Source: Advenella sp. FME57
Lineage (GTDB): Bacteria; Pseudomonadota; Gammaproteobacteria; Burkholderiales; Burkholderiaceae_B
NCBI RefSeq assembly: GCF_014897675.1
Contig: NZ_JABUXU010000003.1
Span: forward strand, 186,001 to 250,000
Direction of reading: 5' to 3'
Length of the DNA: 64,000 bases
Under the pieces are notes generated by a model. The model was not told where the DNA came from, ran no database searches, and saw only the letters and a program-made list of their open reading frames with translations. The first letter of the stretch is position 1; each line of letters begins with the position of its first letter. Of this stretch, positions 26,440 through 36,130 are shown piece by piece. The position numbers and the translations under genes are program-made.

Positions 26440-26655
26440 AAATGGCTTTCTCTCAATGGTTCAGATGAACAGTTTATGACCATATTGTGGCATGAATATG
26501 AATTGCCGCAAATGATAAAATGTGTCGGACTGATACGAATATACAGTGCCGGTGCGAAGTGCGCTAAGTAAAGGCGCGAAAGTGTTGGCCATTTCGCAAT
26601 ACGCTTGCCTTCCCGTTCGTCGGGCTGCTTGCTGTCGCATCAGCTGGGGCAGTCG

Positions 26656-26691
26656 ATAAAAAACCCGGCAGCGCCAGGAGCGCGGCCGGGT
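26656..26691 (-). terminator. Rho-independent terminator of the mmsA unit
   Basis: On the minus strand ACCCGGC pairs with GCCGGGT (plus 26685-26691 and 26663-26669) followed by a run of six T (plus 26658-26663). It lies about 30 bases after the mmsA stop. Textbook form. Confidence 0.88.
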
Positions 26692-26721
26692 CGGCACAAG
26701 TGCAATTGTGCTGATAAAACG

Positions 26722-28215
26722 CTATTTTTGCGCGATCGTGGTATTGACACCCGTATCATGCGAAGCCCAGCGCGCCGTAATCGACTTGGTCTGGGTCCAG
26801 AACATCACCGCCTGCTTGCCGTTAGGCCCCAGGTCGCCCAGTTTGGAGCCGCGCGAACCGGTGAAGCTGAACCATGCGACGGGAACAGGGATCGGAATAT
26901 TGATGCCGATCTGCCCCACATCGATATTGTTCTGGAAATAGCGCGCATTGCCGCCGCTTTGCGTGAAAACGGCAACGCCATTGCCATTCGGATTGCGATT
27001 GACAAACTCCACGGCCTCTTCCAATGTATCGACGCATACAATGCAAAGGACCGGGCCGAAAACTTCTTCGCGATAAATCGCCATGTTCTCTTTGACATCG
27101 GAAAAAATGGTCGGGCCAATGAAATTGCCGTCTTTATAGTCCGCGACAACGACATCGCGGCCATCCAGCAGCAGGCTGGCCTTTTCATCCACACCGCTCT
27201 GGATCAGCTGCGCAACGCGCTGCTTTGCCCGGGGCGAGACCAGGGGCCCCAGATCGGCCTGGCGATCGCTGCCGGCATTGACTTTCAGTCCTCTGGATTT
27301 TTCTACAAATTCGTCAATCCATTCCCTGGCTTGACCCACCATCACGGCCACCGACGTGGCCATGCAGCGCTGACCAGCCGCACCGAAAGCGGCGCCGACC
27401 AGCTGGTTAAGGGCCACTTCTTTGTCGGCATCAGGCAGGATGACGCAGTGATTCTTGGCCCCCATCATGGCCTGGCAGCGTTTGCCTGCATTGGATGCAC
27501 GCTGATAAATCTGCGTGCCCACATGCGTGGAGCCGATAAACGACACTGCCTTTACATCCGGATGTTCGCAGAGTCGGTTTGCCACGTCCGGACCGCCGTG
27601 CACAACATTGAGCACCCCGGGTGGCAGGCCCGCTTCATGCGCCAGTTCGGCCAGATACAGCGATGCGCTGGGATCCTGTTCCGAAGGCTTGAGCACAAAT
27701 GTGTTGCCGCAGGCTACGGCAATGGGGAACATGAAGCAGGGCAGCATGACCGGAAAATTGAACGCGGTAATCCCGACGCACACGCCAAGTGGCTGAATCA
27801 ATGTATACACATCGATTCCGGTGCCGGCATTTTCTGCATATTCTCCCATCTGCAGGCTGACGATAGCGCATGCGTGTTCGATGACTTCAAGACCGCGACC
27901 CACTTCGCCTTCGGCATCAGGCAGCGTTTTGCCATGCTCCAGTGTGATCAGCTCGGCCAGTTTTGTTGCGTTGTCGCGCACCAGTTGCTGCAGTTTGAGC
28001 ATGACGCGCATGCGGTTGCCCTGACTGGTATTGCGCCAGGTCGCAAATGCGGCCTTGGCGCTGGCAACCGCCTCGTCCACTTCCGAGATTGGCGCCAGCG
28101 GTACGCGGGCCACCACTTCCTGGTTTGCCGGGTTCACGACATCCAGCCAATCCTTGGCCGAAGACTGGACTTTTTTTCCGTTGATCAGCAGCGGAATATT
28201 GGGTATGGCACTCAT
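26722..28215 (-). CDS. mmsA: CoA-acylating methylmalonate-semialdehyde dehydrogenase
   Basis: 497 residues. The nucleophile is C284 in GQRCMATS, and the usual general-base Glu is replaced by Asn in MGAKNH, which marks the CoA-acylating MMSDH/IolA subfamily. Converts methylmalonate semialdehyde (or malonate semialdehyde) to propionyl-CoA (acetyl-CoA) in valine, beta-alanine or inositol breakdown. Twelve bases after an ABC-type binding protein gene, suggesting joint control by the divergent LysR. Ends at a clear terminator. Confidence 0.92.
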   Translation of the reverse strand: MSAIPNIPLLINGKKVQSSAKDWLDVVNPANQEVVARVPLAPISEVDEAVASAKAAFATWRNTSQGNRMRVMLKLQQLVRDNATKLAELITLEHGKTLPDAEGEVGRGLEVIEHACAIVSLQMGEYAENAGTGIDVYTLIQPLGVCVGITAFNFPVMLPCFMFPIAVACGNTFVLKPSEQDPSASLYLAELAHEAGLPPGVLNVVHGGPDVANRLCEHPDVKAVSFIGSTHVGTQIYQRASNAGKRCQAMMGAKNHCVILPDADKEVALNQLVGAAFGAAGQRCMATSVAVMVGQAREWIDEFVEKSRGLKVNAGSDRQADLGPLVSPRAKQRVAQLIQSGVDEKASLLLDGRDVVVADYKDGNFIGPTIFSDVKENMAIYREEVFGPVLCIVCVDTLEEAVEFVNRNPNGNGVAVFTQSGGNARYFQNNIDVGQIGINIPIPVPVAWFSFTGSRGSKLGDLGPNGKQAVMFWTQTKSITARWASHDTGVNTTIAQK

Positions 28216-28227
28216 AACATCAATCCT

Positions 28228-29433
28228 TTAATTTTTTACAAGAGGGCAGGTAGATTCGGAAAGGGGGCTAAATGCTTCTGCTGCCGGAATGGTGGCGATC
28301 AGTTTCGAATAATCCCATTCACCTTTCTTTTCTTCCGGTTTTTTGACTTCATACAGATACATATCGTGAATAACCCGGCCATCGGCACGGATAGAGGCGT
28401 TATGCATGATCGGATCCTCGATCGGCAGCTTGCGCATGTGTTCGGCAACCTTGGCGCCGTCTGTCGTGCCGGCAGCTGCCACGGCTTTCAGGTAATGCAA
28501 TACGCTGGAATACACGCCGGCCTGGGTCATGGTGGGTTTCAGGCCCTTATAGGCCTTGGCAAAGCGTTCGGACCACTGGCGGGTACCGTCATCAAAGTCC
28601 CAGTAGAAGCCGTCCACGTAGGTCAGGCCCTGGGCGTTCTCGTTGCCTAGCGCGCGCAGGTCTGACAGGAACATCAGCAGGGCCACCAGGCGCTGGTCGC
28701 CACCACTGACGCCGAATTCCTTGGCCTGCTTGACTGCATTAACCGTGTCCTGGCCACCGTTGGCCAATGCCACAACCTGCGCGCCGCTGCTTTGTGCCTG
28801 CAACAGGAACGAGGCATAGTCGCTGTTGTTCAATGGATGGCGCACCTGGCCAACCACCGTGCCGCCCAGTTTCTTGACCATTTTCGCGGTATCGGCTTCT
28901 AGCGAGTGGCCAAATGCGTAATCCACGGTCAGGAAAAACCAGGATTTGCCGCCGGCCTGGACCGTGGCTTTTGCTCCCCCCACCGATTGGGAATAGGTAT
29001 CGAACATCCAGTGAAAGCCCATCGGAGAGCAGGATTTATTGGTCAGGGCAGTGGTGGCCGGTCCCGAGAACAGCGCGATACGGTTTTTTTCCCTGGCCAC
29101 ATTCTGTACCGCCAGCGCCACTGCTGAATTGGTCAGATCGGCGATGGCGGTGACGCCTTGACGGTCAAACCATTCCCGGGCCTTTGCCGCCCCTACGTCG
29201 GCCTTGTTCTGATTGTCGGCAGACACCAATTCGATTTTCATTCCCTTGCACGGACCCGCAAGGCATTCATCGATGGCAAGCTGCGCTGCCGCAACCGAGC
29301 CGGCGCCGCCCATGGAGGCATAGGTGCCCGACATATCGGTAAGCACACCTACTTTTACTTCGGGTGTATCGGCGGCCCAGGCAGTAAGCGCCATGCATGA
29401 CGCTGCTGCCAGTACTGTTTTCCTGATCAACAT
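28228..29433 (-). CDS. branched-chain amino acid-type ABC substrate-binding protein (orphan)
   Basis: 401 residues with a signal peptide (VLAAASCMALTAWA). LivJ/Peripla_BP_6 fold: VKVGVLTDMSGTYASMGG, VSADNQNKADVGAAKAREW and FFLTVDYAFGHSLEADT. No permease or ATPase genes adjoin it, so it must share membrane components with another Liv system, possibly that at 38420-41788. Clearly related to the binding protein at 37045. Cotranscribed with mmsA, so its ligand may be a carboxylate degraded through methylmalonate semialdehyde. Confidence 0.9.
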   Translation of the reverse strand: MLIRKTVLAAASCMALTAWAADTPEVKVGVLTDMSGTYASMGGAGSVAAAQLAIDECLAGPCKGMKIELVSADNQNKADVGAAKAREWFDRQGVTAIADLTNSAVALAVQNVAREKNRIALFSGPATTALTNKSCSPMGFHWMFDTYSQSVGGAKATVQAGGKSWFFLTVDYAFGHSLEADTAKMVKKLGGTVVGQVRHPLNNSDYASFLLQAQSSGAQVVALANGGQDTVNAVKQAKEFGVSGGDQRLVALLMFLSDLRALGNENAQGLTYVDGFYWDFDDGTRQWSERFAKAYKGLKPTMTQAGVYSSVLHYLKAVAAAGTTDGAKVAEHMRKLPIEDPIMHNASIRADGRVIHDMYLYEVKKPEEKKGEWDYSKLIATIPAAEAFSPLSESTCPLVKN

Positions 29434-29463
29434 AGGAGTCTCCTAAATTTTTAATAGTTTTAT

Positions 29464-29481
29464 CGTTTTGTTTGCAAAACG
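29464..29481. promoter_or_regulatory. inverted repeat in the LysR divergent promoter
   Basis: CGTTTTG-TTTG-CAAAACG is a perfect 7+4+7 repeat between the binding-protein gene (minus) and the LysR gene (plus). The surrounding 100 bases are AT-rich and repeat TTTGCA several times (29475, 29511 and 29544 regions). Candidate LysR-type operator. Confidence 0.5.
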
Positions 29482-29580
29482 TATCCAGTTTGATGTGTAT
29501 AAATCAATTTTGCAATAGAATATTTGCACATTTAATGTTCATTTTTGCACAACCCTTACACAACTTTTACACAACAACTC

Positions 29581-30498
29581 ATGCCTGACTGGGACGATAT
29601 CCGCTATTTTCTGGAAGTGGCCAGAACACATAGAGCCAGTGCCGCAGCAGCGCGGCTGGGGGTGGAGCACACCACCGTCACCCGGCGCATCCGCCATCTT
29701 GAAGCGGACTTGGGGCAGCTGCTTTTCGACAAATCGCGCAGCTCAGGATTTACCCTGACGCGTTCGGGCCAGCAATTGCTGGCGCATGCCGAGCAGATGG
29801 AGACGCATTTATACAATGCGCAGGAACAGATTCTGGGGGTCAGCCAGAGCCCGGCCGGGCATGTGCGGGTGGCAGCGACCGAAGCTTTCGGTTCGTGCAT
29901 TATCGCGCCCCTGTGTGCGCAGTTCCAAAGCCAGTTTCCCGATATGACCATAGACGTCTTGCCGGTTCCCCGCTTTGTCAGTCTGACCCGTCGCGAAGCC
30001 GATATCGCCATCACCATAGAACGCCCGGCGCGCGGGCCTTATGTCACCCGCAAACTCACCGACTACACGCTGCTGCTATACGGTACCCAGTCCTGCTTTG
30101 ATCGCTATGGTGCGGTCAATACCGAAGCGGATCTGCATCATCATCGTTTTATCAGCTATGTGGATGAACTGCTGTTCAGCGACCAGTTGCGATATCTTGA
30201 GGACATTCTGCCGTTTACCAAACCTGTTATAAAAAGCACAAGTGTCATCGCGCAATATTACAGTTGTCTGCAAGGGCACGGGCTGGCCATTCTGCCGTGT
30301 TTTCTCGCCGGCCAGAATCCACAGCTTATTCCGGTGTTGCAGGACAGGATCGGGATCACGCGCAGTTTCTGGATTTACTATCATGAAGAACTGAAACGAC
30401 TGAAACGTATTGTGATGCTTTCGGAACACTTATGTGACATCATAGGAAATAACCGACTGCTGGTACAGGGCAGGATGCCGGTGCAGCAGGTACAATGA
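29581..30498 (+). CDS. LysR-family transcriptional regulator
   Basis: 305 residues from ATG 29581 (MPDWDDIRYFLEVARTH); a TTG at 29545 would add residues before the conserved start. The winged HTH covers residues 1-62 (ASAAAARLGVEHTTVTRRIRHLEADLG), and the substrate domain follows (GHVRVAATEAFG). It diverges from the binding protein-mmsA operon and most likely controls it. Inducer unknown. Confidence 0.88.
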   Translation: MPDWDDIRYFLEVARTHRASAAAARLGVEHTTVTRRIRHLEADLGQLLFDKSRSSGFTLTRSGQQLLAHAEQMETHLYNAQEQILGVSQSPAGHVRVAATEAFGSCIIAPLCAQFQSQFPDMTIDVLPVPRFVSLTRREADIAITIERPARGPYVTRKLTDYTLLLYGTQSCFDRYGAVNTEADLHHHRFISYVDELLFSDQLRYLEDILPFTKPVIKSTSVIAQYYSCLQGHGLAILPCFLAGQNPQLIPVLQDRIGITRSFWIYYHEELKRLKRIVMLSEHLCDIIGNNRLLVQGRMPVQQVQ

Positions 30499-30547
30499 CA
30501 ATTGAAAAGTGATTTGTGAAAACCTGATTTCCAGAAGGAGTACACGC

Positions 30548-31204
30548 ATGACCATTACACTGACAGCGGCAGACGGGCACATTCTGCAGGCCTATACGGC
30601 CGGTGCCGAAGATGCGGAACGGGGCATTGTGGTCCTGCAGGAAATTTTCGGCGTCAATAGCCATATTCGCGATGTCTGTGATTTCTATGCTTCAAAGGGT
30701 TATCGCGTGATTGCACCGGCGTTGTTTGACCGGATCGAGCCGGGCGTGGAAATGGGCTATACCGCCCAGGACGTCGAGCGCGGCAAAGCGTTCAAAGCCA
30801 GAGTGAGCTACGAGGATGCGCTCAAGGACATCGAGGCGGCGGCAGCGGCCTTGTCGACGCAGAAAAAAATCGGTGTGGTAGGCTTTTGCTGGGGCGGCAC
30901 CCTGACATGGCTTGCTGCCTGCCGCAGCGCTGCGTTTTCGGCAGCTTCCTGCTGGTATGGCGCCGGCATTGCCGAGTTGCGCGATGAAAAGCCCCAATGT
31001 CCGGTGCAGATGCACTTTGGTGAAAAAGACAAATCGATTCCGCCTTCGGATGTCGAGGCGATTCGTGCCGCCCAGCCCGACGTGGATGTCTGCATTTATG
31101 ATGCAGACCACGGTTTCGGATGCGACCAGCGCGGCTCTTATGATCCTTTTGCCAGTGAACTGGCGCGTACGCGCACAGTGGAATTTTTCAAGGCGCATCT
31201 GTAA
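30548..31204 (+). CDS. dienelactone hydrolase family protein
   Basis: 218 residues, an alpha/beta hydrolase with the cysteine nucleophile of carboxymethylenebutenolidase: GFCWGG. The triad partners are visible in the C-terminal YDADHGFGCD, and VVLQEIFGVN carries the active-site Glu. Substrate in chlorocatechol pathways is dienelactone, but no such pathway is nearby and many homologues act on other esters. Start ATG 30548 follows GAAGGAG. Confidence 0.87.
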   Translation: MTITLTAADGHILQAYTAGAEDAERGIVVLQEIFGVNSHIRDVCDFYASKGYRVIAPALFDRIEPGVEMGYTAQDVERGKAFKARVSYEDALKDIEAAAAALSTQKKIGVVGFCWGGTLTWLAACRSAAFSAASCWYGAGIAELRDEKPQCPVQMHFGEKDKSIPPSDVEAIRAAQPDVDVCIYDADHGFGCDQRGSYDPFASELARTRTVEFFKAHL

Positions 31205-31313
31205 CCTTGCCTAGCAGCCAATGCAATGTCATACGCCCGACTATCGGTGCTGTGCAAGCGCCGGGCGCAGGTGTGTCCCGGCCGGCCATTAAATAACGAC
31301 AGGTGAAAAAATC

Positions 31314-32945
31314 ATGACGTTTTCGACAATGCTGTCTGCAGTATCATTTTCGCTCATGCTTGCCACCACCGCGCATGCACAAGCCCCGCAGAGTGATGCA
31401 GCGGCACCGTTTACAGTTCCGGATAGCGGAATCGCCATCCCGCCAGACTTTGCCCACGCGACCTTCGATGCACCTGCAGTGAGCTGGATTGAAGACGGGC
31501 GTCCGATCGAACAGGCCAAAGACGCCCTTGAACTGTTGGCAACGGCAGACAAACATGGCCTGGACCCTCGCTGGTTTCATATTGCACAATTGCAGTCGCA
31601 ACGGGAGCGGGTCAGCTATGCCGCTTCTGCCGAAGAAACGGCGCAGTTTGATCGCGACCTGACTAAGCAGATGCGCACCTATGTCAAGTTTCTGAAAAAC
31701 GGTCGCATTTCGCCGTCCCTGATCAAAAACCGCTACTCCAAGCCGATGTTTTCCGATGCAGATGCCGACCTGTTTCTGGCGACGGCGATCAGCAATGGCA
31801 ATTTGAAAGCGTCGGTCAAGGCGCTGACCGACAGCATCCCCATGTACAACTCGCTGATGCAGGCGCTGGCTGTATTTCGTCAATTACAGCAAAAACCGAG
31901 TATGAACCAGGCGCTGCCTGCGGTACCTGGTGGCAAACTGACTGAAGGCCAGCCCTATCCGGGCATGCCCGCACTGATAGAGCGCCTGGTCCTGCTGGGC
32001 GACCTGCCACAAGGAACGCCGGCGCGGCCGATCTACGACGCCACGGTCATGGCGGGCGTGAAAAGCTTTCAGCAACGTCATGGGCTGGAGCCCGATGGGG
32101 TGATTGGCAAGGGAACGCTGGAACAGTTGAATACCCGTCCCATTGACCGTATCCGCCAGATCCAGATCAGCATGGAAAGGTTACGCTGGACACCGCTGAT
32201 AGAAGGCGAACGCCGCATTGTCGTTAACGTGCCCGAGTTCGTGCTGCGCGCCTATCACATCCGCAATCAAAAGGCGGAAAACCTCATTGAAATGAAAGTG
32301 ATTGTCGGCAAATCCTTCAATACCAGCACGCCGCTGTTCGATGGCGCGGTCAGCAAAATTGAGTTCAGTCCGTACTGGAATGTGCCCATCTCCATTTCCC
32401 GCAAGGAACTCATTCCGCGTTTGCGCAAGAATCCGTCTTATATGCAAAGCCAGGGGTTTGAGTTTGTCACTCAGTCGGGCGTGTCGCAAACCGTTAGCGC
32501 AGCCAACCTGAACGCCGTGTTAAATGGGCAGGCGCGCATCCGTCAGCGTCCCGGGCCTAAAAACTCGCTGGGCGATATTAAGTTCATTTTTCCCAATAAC
32601 GAGGCCATTTACCTGCATCACACCCCCAGCACGCAGCTGTTTGACCGCACGCGGCGTGATTTGAGCCATGGCTGCATCCGGGTGGAAGAACCGGTGAAAC
32701 TGGCGCAATTTGTGTTGGAAAAACAACCGAAATGGACGGCCAGCGCTATCGAAAAGGCCATGGCGGCAAAAAAATCCAAAACAATCAATGTATTGGAGCC
32801 TGTTCCTGTTGTATTGGGTTATAGTACCGTGGTAGTAAAAAACAATAAAATTCACTTTTTCCCCGACATCTACGGACAGGACAAGATTCTGGACAATGCC
32901 ATCAAGAAGATGGCCGCCTCACGTAACATTCCACCTGCCTCGTAA
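31314..32945 (+). CDS. L,D-transpeptidase with peptidoglycan-binding domain (YcbB/LdtD-like)
   Basis: 543 residues, exported (MTFSTMLSAVSFSLMLATTAHA). An N-terminal scaffold region, a peptidoglycan-binding repeat at about 240-270 (GVKSFQQRHGLEPDGVIGKGTLEQLN), and a YkuD catalytic domain with HHTPS and SHGCIRV, putting the catalytic Cys at about 454. Forms 3-3 crosslinks or related links in murein. Followed within 22 bases by a Tat-exported DUF882 peptidase; the same two-gene pairing (YcbB-YcbK) occurs in enterobacteria. Confidence 0.93.
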   Translation: MTFSTMLSAVSFSLMLATTAHAQAPQSDAAAPFTVPDSGIAIPPDFAHATFDAPAVSWIEDGRPIEQAKDALELLATADKHGLDPRWFHIAQLQSQRERVSYAASAEETAQFDRDLTKQMRTYVKFLKNGRISPSLIKNRYSKPMFSDADADLFLATAISNGNLKASVKALTDSIPMYNSLMQALAVFRQLQQKPSMNQALPAVPGGKLTEGQPYPGMPALIERLVLLGDLPQGTPARPIYDATVMAGVKSFQQRHGLEPDGVIGKGTLEQLNTRPIDRIRQIQISMERLRWTPLIEGERRIVVNVPEFVLRAYHIRNQKAENLIEMKVIVGKSFNTSTPLFDGAVSKIEFSPYWNVPISISRKELIPRLRKNPSYMQSQGFEFVTQSGVSQTVSAANLNAVLNGQARIRQRPGPKNSLGDIKFIFPNNEAIYLHHTPSTQLFDRTRRDLSHGCIRVEEPVKLAQFVLEKQPKWTASAIEKAMAAKKSKTINVLEPVPVVLGYSTVVVKNNKIHFFPDIYGQDKILDNAIKKMAASRNIPPAS

Positions 32946-32967
32946 TATTTTCAGGAGCCAGTACGGT

Positions 32968-33537
32968 ATGACGATTACGCCCCCTCAGTTACACCGCCGC
33001 CAGTTTTTAAGAACCTCATCTTCTCTGCTTGTTGCCGGCGCCATGTTCTCCATCGGCACCAATACCGCCCGCGCCAATATCGGCGAGGGCGGGTTCAGGC
33101 AAATCTCGCTCGACCACCTGCATACCAATGAGAAAATCACGCTGGCCTACGCTAATGGCGATACCTATATTCCTGCCGCAATGCAACGGCTGAACCGTTT
33201 CTTGCGGGACCATTATTCTGGTGCGGTCGGACATATGGATCCGTCGCTGTTTGATCTAGTCAACAAAGTCAGGGCGTCGCTCAAGACTGATGTTGCCATC
33301 GAAGTCATTTCAGGCTATCGCGACCCGCATACCAACGAACGTCTGCGCAAGACGCGCGGCGGCGGCGTCGCCAAGCGCAGCCTGCACATGGTGGGGCAGG
33401 CCATGGACCTGCGTCTGAAGGGTGTGCCGCTTGATGAATTGCGGGATGCGGCCAAGGAACTGGCGCTGGGCGGCGTTGGCTATTACCCAAAAGACGGGTT
33501 CGTACACATGGATACCGGACGCGTACGCAGCTGGTAG
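32968..33537 (+). CDS. Tat-exported DUF882/M15-like murein peptidase (YcbK-like)
   Basis: 189 residues. The N-terminus has a twin-arginine signal (RRQFLRT, R10-R11) and hydrophobic stretch ending ARA. The zinc-binding residues of M15/D,D-carboxypeptidase fold are visible: H140 and D147 in LHMVGQAMD and H180 in FVHMD. Probably cleaves murein peptides and partners the upstream L,D-transpeptidase. AGGAG precedes ATG 32968; longer in-frame starts would destroy the Tat signal placement. Confidence 0.88.
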   Translation: MTITPPQLHRRQFLRTSSSLLVAGAMFSIGTNTARANIGEGGFRQISLDHLHTNEKITLAYANGDTYIPAAMQRLNRFLRDHYSGAVGHMDPSLFDLVNKVRASLKTDVAIEVISGYRDPHTNERLRKTRGGGVAKRSLHMVGQAMDLRLKGVPLDELRDAAKELALGGVGYYPKDGFVHMDTGRVRSW

Positions 33538-33682
33538 CGTTTGTCCGGTTGCACGGTACAGCCCGCAGGCGTACGCGGTATCGTTCGCTGCGGTTGCCCG
33601 ATAAGCCCGTTGATGGATTCCGGCACAGCAACGCCGAGGTCACTCTTACTATTGAAATACGAAGCAAATAACAGATTCAGTC

Positions 33683-34618
33683 ATGGATAATCGCAACATC
33701 AAAACAATCGCCATTATCGGCGCCGGGACCATAGGCAGCAGCTGGGCTGCCCTTTTTCTTGCTCATGGCTACCACGTGGTGGTGTCGGATCCGGCGCCCG
33801 ACGTTCAGGCCAATACCCGGACGCTGATCGATTCAGCCTGGCAAACCCTGCGTGAACTGGGCAAAGTGAAGAATGAGTCATTTCTGGACAATTTGCGCTT
33901 TGAGGCCGATTTGCCGCGGGCGCTGGAAAACGTTGATTTCGTGCAGGAGAATGCGCCTGAACGCGAAGATTTCAAAATATCGCTGTTCGCAAAAATGGAT
34001 GCGCTGTTGCCCGAACACGTCATTATTTCTTCCAGCTCTTCGGGTCTACTGGTCAGCCGCATGCAATCGCAGTGCCGATACCCGCAGCGATGTGTGCTGG
34101 GCCATCCATTCAATCCGCCTCATGTGATTCCGCTGGTGGAAGTGGTCGGGGGCGAACAAACATCTGAAGACACCATCGAGCGTACGCTGCAATTTTATCG
34201 CGCCGTAGGCAAGCATCCGATTCGTCTGAACAAGGAAATCGCCGGGCATATCGCCAACCGCCTGCAGGCTGCGGTGTGGCGGGAGGTCATGCATTTGGTC
34301 AACGAAAACGTGGCCAGCGTGCAGGATATCGATGCGGCCATGAGCAAGGGCCCGGGCTTGCGCTGGGCCATCTTCGGTCCGCAAATGGTTTTTGACCTGG
34401 CTGGCGGCCGGGCAGGGCTGGCGCATCTGATTGATCACTTGCAACCGGCCATTGAAACCTGGATGGATGATTTGGGTAATCCGCGCATGACGCCCGAGTT
34501 ACGAGAGCGAATGGTCCAGGGCACGCAACAGGCAAGGCAAGACAAGTCGTTTGAATCGCTGCTTCGCTATCGCGACAGCCATCTGATCGATATTCTGAAA
34601 AGTCTGGATAAAAAATAG
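33683..34618 (+). CDS. 3-hydroxyacyl-CoA dehydrogenase family protein
   Basis: 311 residues. NAD-binding IIGAGTIGSSWAALF at the N-terminus and the catalytic block GHPFNPPHVIPLVEVV with its His-Glu dyad; C-terminal domain as in 3-hydroxybutyryl-CoA or L-carnitine/L-gulonate dehydrogenases. The SSW in the nucleotide motif resembles the non-beta-oxidation branch of the family. Substrate uncertain. Monocistronic by spacing; a GNAT gene follows 85 bases later. Confidence 0.85.
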   Translation: MDNRNIKTIAIIGAGTIGSSWAALFLAHGYHVVVSDPAPDVQANTRTLIDSAWQTLRELGKVKNESFLDNLRFEADLPRALENVDFVQENAPEREDFKISLFAKMDALLPEHVIISSSSSGLLVSRMQSQCRYPQRCVLGHPFNPPHVIPLVEVVGGEQTSEDTIERTLQFYRAVGKHPIRLNKEIAGHIANRLQAAVWREVMHLVNENVASVQDIDAAMSKGPGLRWAIFGPQMVFDLAGGRAGLAHLIDHLQPAIETWMDDLGNPRMTPELRERMVQGTQQARQDKSFESLLRYRDSHLIDILKSLDKK

Positions 34619-34703
34619 GGCGGTGATGCAAACCCCATGTAGGGTCGGGCATGACGAATCGTGTCAGGCGGCACGGCCAATGCCTGCTGATTATGTCGAA
34701 TAA

Positions 34704-35267
34704 ATGATGATGTCAACTGAAAACTGTAGCCAGGTCCGGGCGCCGTCCATTGGCATGCGGGCGCTGCATGTCGATGATCTGCCGCAGATGCTGGCGTTGC
34801 AGGCCAGCGTGTATCCACCGGCGCTGCTGGAAAGCGCTCAGGTGCTGGCAAGCAAGATCGGCGCGGTCCCGGCTGGCTGGACTTCACTGGCGGCTACCGA
34901 TGGCAATACGCTATGCGCCTATGCGCTTGGCTACCCCTGGCGCTCGGAACTGCAGCCCTGCTGGAATCGTCCGCTTGCGCTGCAACACGATTGCGATGTG
35001 CTTTATCTACATGATGTGGCGGTATCACCTGCCTATGCAGGCCGGGGACTTGCCAATGAACTGGTGTCGCAACTGATGCGACAGGGGCAGCAGTTAGGCC
35101 TGTCGCGCGCCATACTGATCGCGGTCGAAGGCGCGCAAGGGTACTGGTCGCGACTGGGCTTTGTCGCGATCCCAACCGGCAGCACAGATCCGGCGTTTGG
35201 CGGCGATGCGGTGCTGATGCAGCGCGAGCTGGCGCCACCCGGTTCGATGTTGCTCGATACTGCGTAG
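34704..35267 (+). CDS. GNAT-family N-acetyltransferase
   Basis: 187 residues. The acetyl-CoA-binding motif A is VAVSPAYAGRGLANELVSQLM, and the later GYWSRLGFVAI is motif B. Acetylates an unknown amine. The gene begins in a run of ATG codons (34704, 34707, 34710 in another frame). It precedes an MnmM-like methyltransferase by 23 bases. Confidence 0.8.
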   Translation: MMMSTENCSQVRAPSIGMRALHVDDLPQMLALQASVYPPALLESAQVLASKIGAVPAGWTSLAATDGNTLCAYALGYPWRSELQPCWNRPLALQHDCDVLYLHDVAVSPAYAGRGLANELVSQLMRQGQQLGLSRAILIAVEGAQGYWSRLGFVAIPTGSTDPAFGGDAVLMQRELAPPGSMLLDTA

Positions 35268-35290
35268 CGCAAAACGCGAGGAAACAAGCC

Positions 35291-35857
35291 ATGCCGCTGC
35301 TCAAGACCGTTACCTTTGTTCATACGCTGCTTGCCGGCCACGTGATGGCAGGCGCGCGCGTCATCGATGCGACGATGGGAAATGGTCACGACACGCTACA
35401 GCTTGCCCGGCTTGTAGGGGATACCGGCCATGTGTATGCCTTCGATATCCAGAGCGAGGCGCTGGCCGCCACGGCGGCGCGTCTGGGCTGCGAAAATCTG
35501 CGAGCGCGTGCCACCCTGATTCAAGATAGCCATGCCCGCATGCTCGATTACCTATCGGAACCGATCAACGCCATTGTTTTTAACCTGGGCTACTTGCCTG
35601 GCGCCGATAAATCCTGCGCCACCCAGGCCACCAGCACCCTGGCTGCCGTCAGGAATGCCTTGACGTTGCTCGCGCCCGGCGGGCTATTGCTGATTACCAT
35701 TTACTGGGGACATCCGGCGGGTGCCAGCGAAAAGAAAGTGCTCGAGCCTTTCGTCGCGCAACTTTCGCCGGAGCAATACCGAGTGCTCAAATATGAGTTC
35801 ATTAATCGCGCGAATCCCGCGCCCTATTTGCTGGCCATCGAGCGCTTTACCAACTGA
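35291..35857 (+). CDS. class I SAM-dependent methyltransferase, YtqB/MnmM-like
   Basis: 188 residues. SAM-binding VIDATMGNGHDTLQLARL and the family motif NLGYLPGADK match the YtqB group, shown in Gram-positive bacteria to finish the mnm5U wobble modification of tRNA. A role in RNA methylation is likely; the exact target in this organism is not proven. AGGAAAC precedes the ATG. Confidence 0.8.
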   Translation: MPLLKTVTFVHTLLAGHVMAGARVIDATMGNGHDTLQLARLVGDTGHVYAFDIQSEALAATAARLGCENLRARATLIQDSHARMLDYLSEPINAIVFNLGYLPGADKSCATQATSTLAAVRNALTLLAPGGLLLITIYWGHPAGASEKKVLEPFVAQLSPEQYRVLKYEFINRANPAPYLLAIERFTN

Positions 35858-36130
35858 ATAATGCATCTGATTGTTCGATGGCCCAAACGTGCCGACAAGC
35901 CCGCTTGCGCCGCTTTCTGTTGCCGTCGGTGTTGTGGGGCGTTGATTGTCGTCCGGGATCGCAGCACGCCGCCTGCACTGGCCGTTCGCCATGAATACTG
36001 CGCGCGAGCTTCATGTTGCGACGCAATGTCCGTGATGCAATATCCGCGAAGCAGGCGGGCAGGCATGCCCTGGCGCCCGCTGTGCAACGGCCTGCGGCGA
36101 CCAGATATCAGTCGGCGTCTGTGTCAGTGA

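Noticed and set aside
26605-28650. 681-codon open frame on the plus strand
   Set aside because: It is antisense to mmsA and part of the binding protein gene, has Cys/His-rich low-homology sequence typical of shadow frames and no ribosome site.
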